NCBI GenBank assembly: GCA_037693485.1
Contig: CM075346.1
Coordinates: 91,494,501-91,558,500, forward strand
Length of the DNA stretch: 64,000 nucleotides
Origin: Kitagawia praeruptora
Taxonomy: Eukaryota > Streptophyta > Magnoliopsida > Apiales > Apiaceae
Reading direction: 5' to 3'
A program made the translations under genes and the position numbers. This document shows positions 34,901 through 45,733 of the stretch, in pieces. Under the pieces are notes generated by a model. The model was given only the letters and a program-made list of their open reading frames with translations. It had not been told where the DNA came from and did no database searches. Every line of letters starts with the position of its first letter. Position 1 is the first letter of the stretch.

Positions 34901-37369
34901 AGATACGATATATCAGTATAAGCCGGATTTTGGTTAAGACCCTTAGTGAAGGGCATGTGATATTCATTCTTTAAATATAGACCGGGAGTCGGTATTTTGA
35001 GATATAGATGTAGTCTTGGAAACCCGGAGGGATTCCAACGACGGATTAGTATTCCTTTTGAGGAATGTTATTATTAAACATCAATTATATTTCCATAAAG
35101 TATTATTTACTTGGAAATCTTTCAAGAAATGTTATTTGAGCATTATCTCAGTCGAGAAATATTAAATGAATATTATTTCGAATATTCATTTAGAGTTTGA
35201 TTATTTCATGAATATTATTTCAAGATTCATTTAGAATATTGTTTATTAAATGAATATTACTTTCGAATATTCATTTAAGGTTTTATCTATTCAATGAATA
35301 TTACTTTAAGATATTTCTTTGAAATTCTAATTACTTAAGGAACATTATTTCAAATATTCCTTGAGAGTATTGATTACTAAATGAATATTAATTAGATATT
35401 CATTTAGAATAGTATTTATTAAATGAATATTATTTGGATATTCATTTAAGGTTTTATTTACTTAATAATCATTATTTTAAATATTTATTTGAGTTTATCT
35501 ATTTATCGAATATCATCTTGAATATTCATTTGATCTTTATTTATTTAATGAATATTACTTTCGAATATTCATTTAAGGTTTGATTTACTTAATGAATATT
35601 ATTTTAAAATATTCATTGGAAGTTCTATTTACTCAAGGAATATTACTTCGAATATTCCATTAAAGTTTTGATTACTAAATGAATATTCCGTTTGGAATGT
35701 TATTGATTAAATGAATATTATTTTCAAATATTCATTTAAGGTTTGGTTTATTCAGTAAATATTATTTTAAATATTTATGTAAGTTTATTTATTCAAGGAA
35801 TATTATTTTAAATATTCATTTAAGAAAAGACTTATTTAATAAATAATTCTATATATTCATTCGAGGATTACTTACGAGCAATATTATGATTTGTTCATAT
35901 TCCTTAATTATTATTAATTTAATAAACATTCTTGGAATGTTTAATAAAGTTCTTTTGAATTCTTTTTATAATGATTTATATTATTCGAAGGCTACCTTTC
36001 ACCTTCAGATATTATGTAAAATATTTCGGAGTCTTTTATGACTATTTTATCAAGGGGAGGTTCCCAAAACTTTAATTTCATTTAAATCTATCTTAAAGAA
36101 GATTTAAATACTCGCTCAACTTCCAAACGTATATAAGGGGACCTCACTTGAGCGATGTTATTTATTGGACTGCCCGGTCCTATACTTGCTAAAACTATCT
36201 TGTCACTCACATCTTGATTCTTTCAAGCATCGATATGAGTCTTTTGGTTACCTCCTCAACGCTCGAGGGGTACGATTGATGTAACAAGTTTATATCCATT
36301 AACAAGCATCAGCTTGGGAAATATTGGTGAATTTTCCTTTCCAATTAGATACGACTACTTTGTGGAGTCCTATCAACAAGTGTTACACTTGGGGAAAAAG
36401 GGGAACGAACTTTACGTTTCAGAGTCATGGATGATATTCGAACTAGGAGACGCGTAAGTGGCCGAGTGGCGCCGGTCCAGCAATAGCCCCACCGTTGGCT
36501 GAGGAGTTCCAGAGGGCGGTAGATAAGTAATTCCGTCGGAGCTACCTTCTACATGTAGAGAACGACTGATGAGATGCATGACATACGACTGATCATCGTA
36601 AACGTCAGGGCATCTGGCGCGGCAATGCTCCCGTATTAGTTCATCTTCTAAAAGTAAGAAATTTCTGCAACACTGTTGGTGTTGGCAAGGTGAAAAAGTG
36701 TTGAAACCGGAATTGCAATATTTTTTCCTGCAAGTTCCTCTTCTATGATAATTGAGAATATCTTGCTTATCTTTTGCATAGCAGATATTTATTCAAAACA
36801 AATATATTTTTGAGTTACCTTGTAACTTCATCTCATACCTTATATTGGTACTACATCGTTAATGCATGGCATATGGTTTCAAAGATATTTTGAACTGTCA
36901 TATATTATTGTCGTTCAATTATATTTTTGGTGGGCTATTGCTCACCCTTGCTTTATTTATTATATCACAACAACAGCTAGATCAGATGGCCGCGCAAGGC
37001 GCACGCAGCGTAAGCAGGTGTCAACCGTCAGAGGTTTACCGCTAAGGTCTTGGCTACCTTGTTGAGGATGCAACTACTGGTAGGCTAGTTGTTAGCAATT
37101 GAGCCTCAAATGTATTTATATTATGGTATCTATTAAATGGATGGCAAAGAGTATGTAATTGTACAATTGTAATTCTTTGGGTTGTAAGAACTCACACTTG
37201 TGATTAATAATATTGTTGGTTACTCTGATTTCATCTCTGGGACTATAACGGGTGTGTTTTATGTTGTTGTTTTGGGTCACAAGGTTGTAATTTAAATTAT
37301 GTTGGTTTTGTGGATGGATATTGAGACCGTAACGACCAGATCCCTGACCCCGGATCTGGGGGTGTTACA
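31961..37369 (+). repeat. 3' LTR of giant-LTR element (5,409 bp)
   Basis: It has the same length as the 5' LTR and is almost identical to it. The hairpin array is repeated here at about 35143-35863. It is followed by AAGTA and then the host LTR (GCGAAATGCTAACC). Confidence 0.93.
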
Positions 37370-37374
37370 AAGTA
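37370..37374. repeat. Target site duplication of giant-LTR element, right copy (AAGTA)
   Basis: It matches 21358-21362. The other host LTR shows the unfilled site GGACAAAGTAGCGAAATG near 14400. Confidence 0.93.
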
Positions 37375-38811
37375 GCGAAATGCTAACCACTTGGGGTTGA
37401 AAATAACGGTTTTAATTTCTTGTTCTTAGTTTAAAAATCGTAATTATGCCCCTTTAAATCTCCATTTTATTGTGGGCCATTGATTTCTAAATCATCATTT
37501 TAGTATAATTATAATTTTAATTTCGTAAGTAGTCTCTTTAATTTCGTACTTGATTTTCAAAAAAAAAAAGTTTTGTCAATTTCCAGGATTTTGTTCTTCT
37601 GTCTTTATTTTTGTTTAATTCGAAGCATAGTTCTTTTACTCTGTTCTCTCCCCTATTTTTATTCACAGAACCCATCTCCCTCTTTTGTTTTCTTCTTCCC
37701 TCCTTCGTTGTAGCTATAAACACGAGCTCAATCCCTCTCTCTCTCTCTCTCTCTCTCCTTCTTTCTTTCCCCACATATACAACCCCCCTCCTTCCCCTGT
37801 TTTAATCGAACCCAAAAATCCACCGAGTTTTGTTTTCGTTTTGTTCTGAGTTTCGTTAATTTTCTGAGTAGATGAGTTGCTGTTAGTTGAATTTACTGAA
37901 TTTGTTTACCGAGTTGGTTCGAGTTGCTACTGAGTCATTCGTTTTGCTGGTTTTGGTCTGTATTTTTGTGTTGAATTCGCTGGTTTTCGCTGGTCTTTGT
38001 TCTGCGTTTGGTTGCTAGTTGCCTTCGTCTGTTTTTGTGTTTAGTCTGCTTGTTTTACAATTTTGGTAGTTGAGTTTTCGCAGTTTGAGTTGTCCGAATG
38101 CTGAGTTACCGAGTTGTTGAGTTCGTTGTTGGTAAATACAGAGATTTCTGGTTTCCGTTTTTTTTGTTTTCTGGAGTTCGTTTCTGGGTTGCCTGTCGAC
38201 GAATTCGCGTGTTTTACTGTTGCTGTTGCAGTTGAGTGTATTGAGTTTGTTTGTTCGTTCCTGGATTCAATGTTTTTCGAGGAGTTGATCTATTTATGCT
38301 GCGTTTCTGAGTCCAGTCCAGTTCATTGCAATTCTATTGATTATGTTGAGTCTGTGCTTTTGAATTAATTATAGTTTTAATTGTGCTGTTTTATTCTGTT
38401 AACAATGAACTGTGCTGAGTTTTGGGTTGTTGGTAACTTTTGGCTAGTTTAATTTACAAAGCTCTCATGTTGAAATTTTTCTAAAATTTCTGTAAATAAT
38501 TTCTTAGAATAAAATATAGTTTTAAATTTGAAAATAGAATTTTTAGAATAATTTAGTTCTTGTTATTTTTGCTTTTAATTAATCAATTTAGAAATTAAAT
38601 GGTTGTTAATTTTCTTTTAAAATTAGTTTAAATTTTCTTTTAGGAATTAAATAGCATAAAATCAAATTTTCACAAAACCGTTTGTTCTAATTCGCCTAAA
38701 TTAAAAGTTAAGGTTTGCGAAAATAAAATTAGTCTCTGTGGATCGATATCTAAAATACTAAAACGAGATCGTGCGCTTGCGATTTTAATTGTTATTTATT
38801 TTAGCACATCA
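37375..38811 (+). repeat. 3' LTR of gypsy-like element, second part
   Basis: It matches 14404-15850 with about 19 substitutions and ends TTAGCACATCA. SIRE-B LTR sequence starts at 38812; AACAT at 38812-38816 is the probable 5-bp TSD, whose other copy lies outside the window. Confidence 0.9.
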
Positions 38812-39030
38812 AACATGACAGTAACTTTTATTCTAGCTGTCTTCTGGATGTATTCCTTGAGGCTTGAACAAATGTATGAACTTCTCCCAAATCATACAAT
38901 TATTACATGACAGCAATTATTCGAATACGAAGACATACTCTGGCTGTGACAGTATGTTCAACTTAGTAAAAACTAAGTACAGGGAAATATAGTTAAGTTG
39001 TCTCTATGCTATCACCCATAAGTCCCAACA
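38812..39030 (-). repeat. SIRE-B LTR fragment (3' LTR in element orientation)
   Basis: It matches 48068-48286 and ends ATAAGTCCCAACA. The rest of this LTR should lie to the left of the window, beyond the gypsy-like element. Confidence 0.9.
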
Positions 39031-39044
39031 ATCTCCCCCAATTT
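39031..39044 (-). other. SIRE-B polypurine tract
   Basis: The minus strand reads AAATTGGGGGAGAT directly before the 3' LTR, nearly the same as the SIRE-A tract at 1531-1545. Confidence 0.8.
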
Positions 39045-39251
39045 GTTTTTATGGACAATAACAACAAATTTACAATCAAAACGTGTTGACAACTTAACTA
39101 ACATAGATCAGAATAGGTGACATACCATATCTGATAAATGTTAAAGAAAAATCTAGAACATGAAGCTTATGAATTAACTGCAAATCAATTACTCCAATTG
39201 AATGAGCAAATCAGAGTTTAACTTAGCTTGATTTTGGCAGTCTCCAGTTGT

Positions 39252-39938
39252 TCAGATTTTTCCCTCTCTTCTGAGAGCTTCATTTCTTGCTTTTCTGAGG
39301 TCTTCAACTAAAGCTTTTTCTTCTGGTGATCTGGCATCATCTTCAATGTCTTCAATGTACCCTTGTATCACTCGAGAAGTAAATACTTCAGTATCTTTTA
39401 GATCAAACCAAGTTTCAAAATCATACGTGTACGTTCTGAACTTCAGAATTCCTTGGATGAACTTGAACCTCCTTCCAGGAAAAGCATTTAAGGATTCTCT
39501 TCTTTTTCTGTCTAGCTTTGGATCTTCATCTCTCCTTTGATCAAATATTACTTTTAGTTCCCAAGAAACTAGCATTTCGAGCTTATGAACAGATCCAACA
39601 ACTTTCCAGTAGAGATCCTTCATTATACTGGTCCTCAATTTGTGAAAACTATCAACATAAATTTCTTGCTTATCATCCTTGATTCTCAGAGGATTATCCA
39701 GTACAAAGGGCTGATAACCTGCTTCCTCATTGAATAGCTTGTTGAGTTTCTTATAGCTTTGCTTCAGTTGAGCTTCTAGATCTTCAGCACTTTGTTTGGC
39801 AGATGTGGCAGGTTTGGTAGGTTTGGTAGATTGGGATGATTTAGCTTTAGCAGCCTGATAAGCTTGTTCTGCTTCATATTCAGCCATGCCAGCCTTTGTA
39901 AAAGGACGATGTACTTCTATAAGGTCCACATCAGGCAT
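39252..39938 (-). pseudogene. SIRE-B ORF3, C-terminal fragment (228 codons)
   Basis: Charged, helical protein end (…EDDARSPEEKALVEDLRKARNEAL…), like the SIRE-A ORF3 end in composition and position. The frame continues upstream through a TGA near 39989 and joins the preceding fragment by a frameshift near 40085. Middle residues (ELKVIFDQRR, GRRFKFIQG) look globular. Function unknown. Confidence 0.7.
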
Positions 39939-40011
39939 TGGTTCTCCATCAGAACTAACTTCAAGGTCTGCATCATCATGTGCTCTTCAGTCACCATACG
40001 TCTCATAGAAT

Positions 40012-41505
40012 TCAGCATATCTTTGAGCATAGTATTCTTTGACATGCTCTAAGATACTGCTGGAAACATCTTGGTCTGTTTCCATGAGATCGAGTGATCA
40101 TCCTTTCCAAAACGAAGAAATCAATTCTTCTCCTTACCTTTACCGTTTTGCATGAGAGATCACGCATGCCTACCACATGTGAAACTATCTCCATAGTGAA
40201 GTCTGGTTCTACAGTTATACATGTAGTTCCACAGTCCTTGAGATCATACTTGCGTACGTTTTTGCTGATTGGGTCCAGTTCCACTGAGACAGATGTAATG
40301 CTCCCATCAATTGACTTTTTTAATAGTTCAAAACTATTTACTTTTCTCTTATCAATGGGCTTCTCTGTCAAAAATGCTCCATGCTTCTTTTTCTTTGCTG
40401 CTGCAACTGTCTTCCCTTTTATCTTGGTTGTACGATAGGCTTGTGCTCTTGTCTTTCTTCTGTTAGATGAGAAATTCTTGACAAGCTTTCGTACTTTGAA
40501 AGTTTCTTCAAGTTGACCCTTGACAGCATCTTTCATGATAACAACTTTGACAGCTTCGACTGTTTGGCTCTTGACAGCATCTTTCACTTGGGTGTCTTCA
40601 GCCAATCTGACAGTATCCTTGTTGACAGTATCTTTTTCAGCATTAAAGCATTCAACTACCAGTCTCAAGATACTTGCCTCCAAGGCTTCAAAAATTTCTA
40701 ACTCCCCTTCATCATTGACAGCATCTTTCTTTTCAGTACTGGGAGTTTCTTGCTCTTCTTGGGTAGCATCCATCTGAGTTTGTGTAGCAACATTCTCAGA
40801 TACTTCTCTCCTAGAACTCCTGAATTTTCCAGGTTCACCACTTCCTCCAATTTCATCCTCATCATCATCCAGAGTATCATCATAGTTGCAGCTTCCTCCC
40901 ATCTTGGCATTAGCATCAGAGATCAGCTTCTTTATGATTGAGCTAATTTCCTCATCTCTTTTGGCTAACAGCCTATGGATATCTTTGACAGCTTTAACTT
41001 TGTCACTGGTGATACTGGATTTGAGAAGTTTCTTCAGCACTGTCATGATTGTTTCAATGCTTAGTCCTGAGACTCTATCCAATGGTAAGAAATCCAGTCT
41101 TCTTGCTTCTGTCTTTGTGATTCTTCTGAAACACACACTATAAGGATTTTGAATCACCTCAGGGAGTTTGTCTTCAACCATCCTTTTAATTTGTGCTATC
41201 AGACTATCATTGAAGGTTGTTGAATTTCTGACTACCATGGTTCCAAGGACTTTAAGTACTCTAGCATGCAGACTTTGTAAAAGTTGCATTGTGATGAATA
41301 TAGTCAAACGGTTCTTCAAATAAACCTGAACAGCCCACCTTCTTTCCAAGTTGATTCTCACAGAGATACTTATTACTTTGTTCTTCAGTGTTGATGCCAA
41401 TTTTGTAAAAGCTCCCCCTGCTTCACTAATTGATTCGTCCACCAACTTACTGAAATCTTCATCTTTGTTGTTCAAAGTACTCTCCATGTGATCAACCATC
41501 ATCAA
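40012..41505 (-). pseudogene. SIRE-B ORF3, third fragment (497 codons)
   Basis: Same frame as the two fragments before it. After a helical first half there is a repeated acidic-to-basic region at about residues 260-340, with KDAV/KDTV units (KDTVNKDTV, QVKDAVKSQTV, MKDAVKGQ). These are the coding image of TGACAG repeats in the DNA. The true frame leaves this ORF near 40085, where the last 25 codons become out-of-frame sequence. Confidence 0.7.
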
Positions 41506-41541
41506 TTCTGCATCTTCAAGGGCATATTCACTTCCATCTGA

Positions 41542-43059
41542 TCAAGTAGTTCTAGTAGACATGTTCACATACTCAGGCATTTTGCCTTTGCCTTTACCCA
41601 GAGCATTTTGAATTTCTTTTTCTCTCCATTCCTTCTGCAACTTTTGGAATGGAGCTTCGACTTCCTCAGGATTTGGCTCATTGATTTTTAGTGGAGGCAA
41701 TACTGTTCTTTTAGACTTTTGAGTCCCCTTTAATTGCTCCAACACTTTCTTGGATAACAATACTGCCTCACCATCTATTTCTCCTTCAAACAATTCACCA
41801 TCTCCTGCTGCCTTTAGTTCTTCACCAAAGTTTCTTTCTTCTTTCTCTTGCTCCCCCTCACTTCCATCTCCATCTTCTTCTTCCAAATCTTGCTCCTCCT
41901 CACTTGTTGACTCCCCCTCACTTGTAGCTCCACCTTGTTTCTCCTTCTCTACCAGGTTTGCTTCATTCTGATCTACCACTTTCTCTCCCTTACCTTCATT
42001 CTGATCTACCACTTTCTCCCCCTTAGTTGGGTTGGCAACACTAAGGAAGGTAGAGAATGAAAGAAGAGTTTGTTGAATATCAGCAAAACCAGTAGCTACC
42101 ATAGTGGACAGAGCATCAAGTTTAGCTTCCATGGATGCACATCTGCCCTCAAGGGCTTTCAACCTTGATTCAGCTTGTTTAGAAGGACCACCAGTTCTCA
42201 ACCTTTTTGGATATAAAGGAAGAAACTTGGGCAAGGAGGCTATGGGGTTTCTCACACACTCATTGTTTTTCTGAGTGATCTCATCACTCCTCATAGAAGG
42301 ACTCTCAAGGCCTAGTGCCTTTGTGTGTGGGGTTCCCTCAAGTTCATTCTGGACATGCTCAAGTCCCTCACCTTTTGCTAGCTCGTTTGGCTGCCTCTCA
42401 TTTTTATGCTCACCTCTCTTTTCTTTTATCTCTCTTTTTCTTTTCACTCCCTCACTCATCCTAGATGCATGGGTATGAGTAGTACTTGCATGCATTTTAG
42501 TTGAAGAAGTAGAAAGTTTAGATTGTACCTTCAAAGCAGAGATAGTTAGTTGATCATCATCTGAAGCATCTTCAACAATTATAGTATCATGATCAAGCTT
42601 TGTACAGGTGACAGCATCTTTACCCAAAATGTTACTGTCCACAGGTGGGTTGACAGCAACTTTTGTGGTGTCTTTGACAGCAACTGAGGCTGTGACAACA
42701 ACTTCCTGAAGGTCAGTTGCTCTTTGGAGTTCGACCAAGATGTTGGCTGTTTCATTTTCTGGCAGAGTACCATCTTGATCTAGCTCAGTGTTTGAGTGAG
42801 TGGTGTCCATTTCACTTTGAGAAATGGGTTCTTGTGGACCACTTGATGGGGGCTCATCCATGACTTGAGATGGATGATCAAAACCTGAAGGGATTGGATT
42901 GTCCCCTTCTCTAGGTTGTTGAGAAGACACAATTAATGGATTAGAGAATAAAGAAGATGATGGTTTAGAAGAGATTTTTGGTTGTTCCACAGGGGTAACT
43001 TGTGGAACATCAAGAGTAGAAGTTTCATGACCCTCACTGTGCCCTATCTCTGTGTGCAT
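41542..43059 (-). pseudogene. SIRE-B ORF3, second fragment (505 codons)
   Basis: Ser/Thr/Pro-rich first half, a helical segment at about residues 300-340 (LKALEGRCASMEAKLDALST) and then a strongly acidic stretch (SEEEQDLEEEDGDGSEGEQ). It is bounded by in-frame stops: TAA at 43107-43105 and TGA at 41544-41542. The frame is open between the fragments, so it was one ORF. Confidence 0.7.
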
Positions 43060-43104
43060 TTCTGCAAGTGTAGGCTCCTCATGAGTGAGTACATGAGGTT
43101 GTGC

Positions 43105-44331
43105 TTACTCTTTACAGAATGCCTTGGGAGACATGCCAGTTTCAATAGATAATTCTTGTTGAGAAGAAGCACCTAGGGATGTGTTTGATTCCCTTTTATC
43201 CTCCACAGCCTTTTGTGAGACTATGGGGTGGCTGACAGTGGCTTTGGCCCTCTTAGCTCTCTTCTTCTTAGGCTTAAGAGGAACCACTGTGGGTTCACTT
43301 TCACTAACATCCTTATTTGCTGCATCATGTGCAGTTTCTCCCTCAACATTCTCAGAACTACTACCAACACCAGTTTCCAAGGGTCTTTTCTTGGATTCTT
43401 GCAAAGTTGTTTTTGTGGTCTTTGGTTGTCTAGAGGATCTGATAGGAATGTATGAAGTAGAATGTGGGTTAACTGAATTTGGGTCTAATTCAGCTTCATT
43501 CTCAAGGGAGAAGACAACATACCCAGAGGGTAGTGCTACATCAAGATGAGGCTCTTGATCAGCCATGTGCTTGGTGAAACGGAGTGGAATAAGTGCATTT
43601 GAATTTTGTGAATTGAGTGATGTGTGTGTATTTCTTTTCAAAACATTGCATTTTATAGTGAGATATGCATTATCATCAATACCACATAATGAATTCAAAC
43701 ACATAGTAAGAAAGCGAGGATAAACATGTACCTTCCTGATTAAAGCTGACTTGAGTTGACTCATAAGCAACTTTCCTACATCCACTTTGTATCCATGGAC
43801 AAGAGAGTGAGTAAGCTTCTTGATATAGGAGGGAATTCCATTCCATCCAGAGGTTTTGGTTGAGAAAACCTTCACCATGACATCAAAAATCATGCTCCAT
43901 TCTTTCCTCAAATGCTTTCTGTCCATTTCACCAGTCGAGTACCATTTTGATGTACCCTCTTCAAGAACAGGACCAGAATACCCAATTTTCAAGAAAAACT
44001 TCTTTAAGGTTTCATCACTTGCAAGTTCCTTGTATGATTCTTTAGCTTGCAGTCCAGTTCCCAAAGCTTCGTTGATGCCTTTGATTGTGATGATACAGGT
44101 AACTCCTTTAATTTTGCATTGAATGGTGTCTTTACCCGCACCTCCTGGAACATAGGCAGTGTTCCAGAATTCTTCAAGTCTTTCTAGGTTCTAGGATGGT
44201 GTAGATGTTATAGCATGACCCAGATAGGACTTGTTGATAAAGGATACAAGTCCTTTAAATCCTTCACCAGCATCTCCAGCAGTGAGAATACCAGCAAAGT
44301 TAGTTTGAGAAGAGGATTGTATGGGTGCCAT
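43105..44331 (-). pseudogene. SIRE-B ORF3, N-terminal fragment: conserved SIRE accessory domain
   Basis: It starts at the ATG 44331-44329 (MAPIQSSSQTNF) and is interrupted by a TAG at 44193-44191 after about 46 codons. Shared with SIRE-A ORF3: EEFW, CKI, INEALG, RKHLRKEWS, a basic patch (PKKKRAKRAK) and SL..SSQQ..SIE. The two proteins are otherwise well diverged, so these segments are probably constrained. It ends at a TAA close to the place where the SIRE-A frame also stops. Confidence 0.78.
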
Positions 44332-45733
44332 TTCTTTCTTTGAGCTTTGGAGAGAGATTTTTGCCTTTTGAGAGAGAGAGGTTCTGTTGAAAGTTATGTG
44401 TTTGTGTGTTTGACAGTTTCTTACATGAAAATATCAAATGTCTTACTGAGAAAGGGAAAGTAACTATGTCTTAGCCCATTAATCAGTCACGTGGTGTCGT
44501 GGGTAGTTACTTTTTAGTGGTTGTAAATCGTAGAGGTAAAATCCCAATTAATTCGGTCCACTAATCTTGACAGTAACCTGTGCGCTGTAACAAATTCATT
44601 AGTAATTTTGAGAGGATGACAGCAGGTTTTGCTTGACAGTAACATCGTCGCAAGAACACACTGTCATCATTAAGCAATTTATACAATTTCCTTTAAATTT
44701 CATGACAGAGACTTTTTCCATTGTGTCGTCTAAGAAACTTGCCGTCAAGGCACATCGTGACAGCATCTTCACTTATTGATAACAACTTAAGCGGAAATAA
44801 TTTATGTCATGAATTTTAATCGACTTTGCCTATTGCTTAAGCGAAAATTACCAAATAGCATTTTAATCAATTTAGGCATATATTTGTTAGTTTTAGCACA
44901 CATCCACAAACATCCATATACACAAGCAATCAAACAGACACATGCATTACCCAGCAGATAACCAAGGTAGGGGAATCTAGCAGAAAAAGCATGAATAGTG
45001 CAAAAGATGAAAAGATTCTTTTTATTAAACATTAAAAATAAAAAACATCCTCTTCATCATCAGAAGCAAGCTCATACAGTTCCACTTGAACTGTTTATCA
45101 GTTAGCCCTTCTTCCTGAAGAAGAACCTCGATGAAGACTAGCATTTCCAACCAGTCTTCAAGATCCTTCTCGACCTTGTCCTAGGCAGCTTTCTCTTTCT
45201 CTGCCAAATCTGCTTCCAGCGCTTCGTCCTTCATCCATTACCTTGAAGAGCTCCTCTATTTCCTCTTCATGACCTGGTTCACACCAGACTTTTGGCTTCT
45301 GAGAGATGGCATCCTTGTTCTCCATTGTAGATATCCTCCTTTTCTTTCTCAAGGCGTGAGTGATTGAGTATGAAATGATATTTAGTCTCGTGCACATTTT
45401 ATAGGACCCTAGGTGACGTTTCAGTTTCCCAAACTCTTCTTTTTAATAAAGTAATTAAACTTTAAGTTAAAAAGATTGACAAATACCCGGGGTCATTTCA
45501 AATGACACAAATACTTATCACTAAGCACGCGTATGAAATAAGTTAATGTCACGTGACTACTCATTACAACAATTAAAACAGGCATGTGATTTGAATTTAG
45601 CATAGTCATAGCAAACATGCTGTCAAATAAACAAGTAGCACATAGGAAAGTAACTTCTCATGACAGTAACATTGAAAGTTAAAGTCACAAGCTGCAATTT
45701 TTTAACCACATTTAAAATGTAAAAACTAGTAAG
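44332..45733 (-). promoter_or_regulatory. SIRE-B spacer between pol and ORF3 with TGACAG motifs
   Basis: 1.4 kb with at least nine TGACAG/CTGTCA hits (for example TTGACAGTAAC near 44570 and 44635, ATGACAGTAAC near 45660). The same motif is dense in the SIRE-B LTR. A small frame (next entry) and a 76-codon hydrophobic frame at 45032-44802 lie in it; neither is convincing. Promoter activity is inferred. Confidence 0.45.
45158..45325 (-). pseudogene. Possible small acidic ORF in the SIRE-B spacer
   Basis: ATG at 45325 opens a short frame (MENKDAISQKPKVWCEPGHE…EELFKVMDEG). After about 37 codons the sense seems to move to another frame with helical, acidic sequence (ALEADLAEKEKAA, KDLEDWLEML), which suggests a small protein of about 90 residues broken by a frameshift. 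No counterpart is visible in SIRE-A. Confidence 0.3.

Larger units (their letters stand above)
21363..37369 (+). mobile_element. Giant-LTR gypsy-like retrotransposon, 16.0 kb, coding region decayed
   Basis: Two LTRs of 5,409 bp each (21363-26771 and 31961-37369), starting TGTAAGAACC and ending GGTGTTACA, enclose 5,189 bp. The TSD is AAGTA (21358-21362 and 37370-37374); the empty site is seen in the other host LTR near 14405. It has a PBS of TGGTATCAGAGA type and a PPT. The internal region keeps a recognisable but stop-ridden gypsy RT/RNase H. By eye I found only two LTR differences (A/G at 23456 against 34054, and at 25793 against 36391). It resembles LARD-type non-autonomous elements or a Tekay/Del-type derivative. 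It must be mobilised in trans. Confidence 0.92.
1..38811 (+). mobile_element. Non-autonomous Ty3/gypsy-like LTR element, host of two nested insertions
   Basis: The parts are 5' LTR (to 15850), PBS (15857), leader, one gag-like ORF, long non-coding tail, polypurine tract (20731) and 3' LTR (20745-21362 and 37375-38811, about 2,055 bp). No protease, RT or integrase is visible in the 4.9-kb internal region. The PBS type and the AGGTATGGGGG purine tracts recall Athila/Tat-group elements, and the gag-only state recalls the published TR-GAG class; both are family inference. I count about 19 substitutions between the LTRs over 1.44 kb (about 1.3%). It sits inside the left LTR of SIRE-B. Its left edge is outside the window. 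Confidence 0.82.

Noticed and set aside
40094..40941. Several plus-strand frames over SIRE-B ORF3
   Set aside because: Mirror frames of the charged, repeat-rich ORF3 coding strand.
44802..45032. 76-codon hydrophobic frame in the SIRE-B spacer as a membrane protein
   Set aside because: It has a hydrophobic Cys-rich stretch but no counterpart in SIRE-A and no other support.
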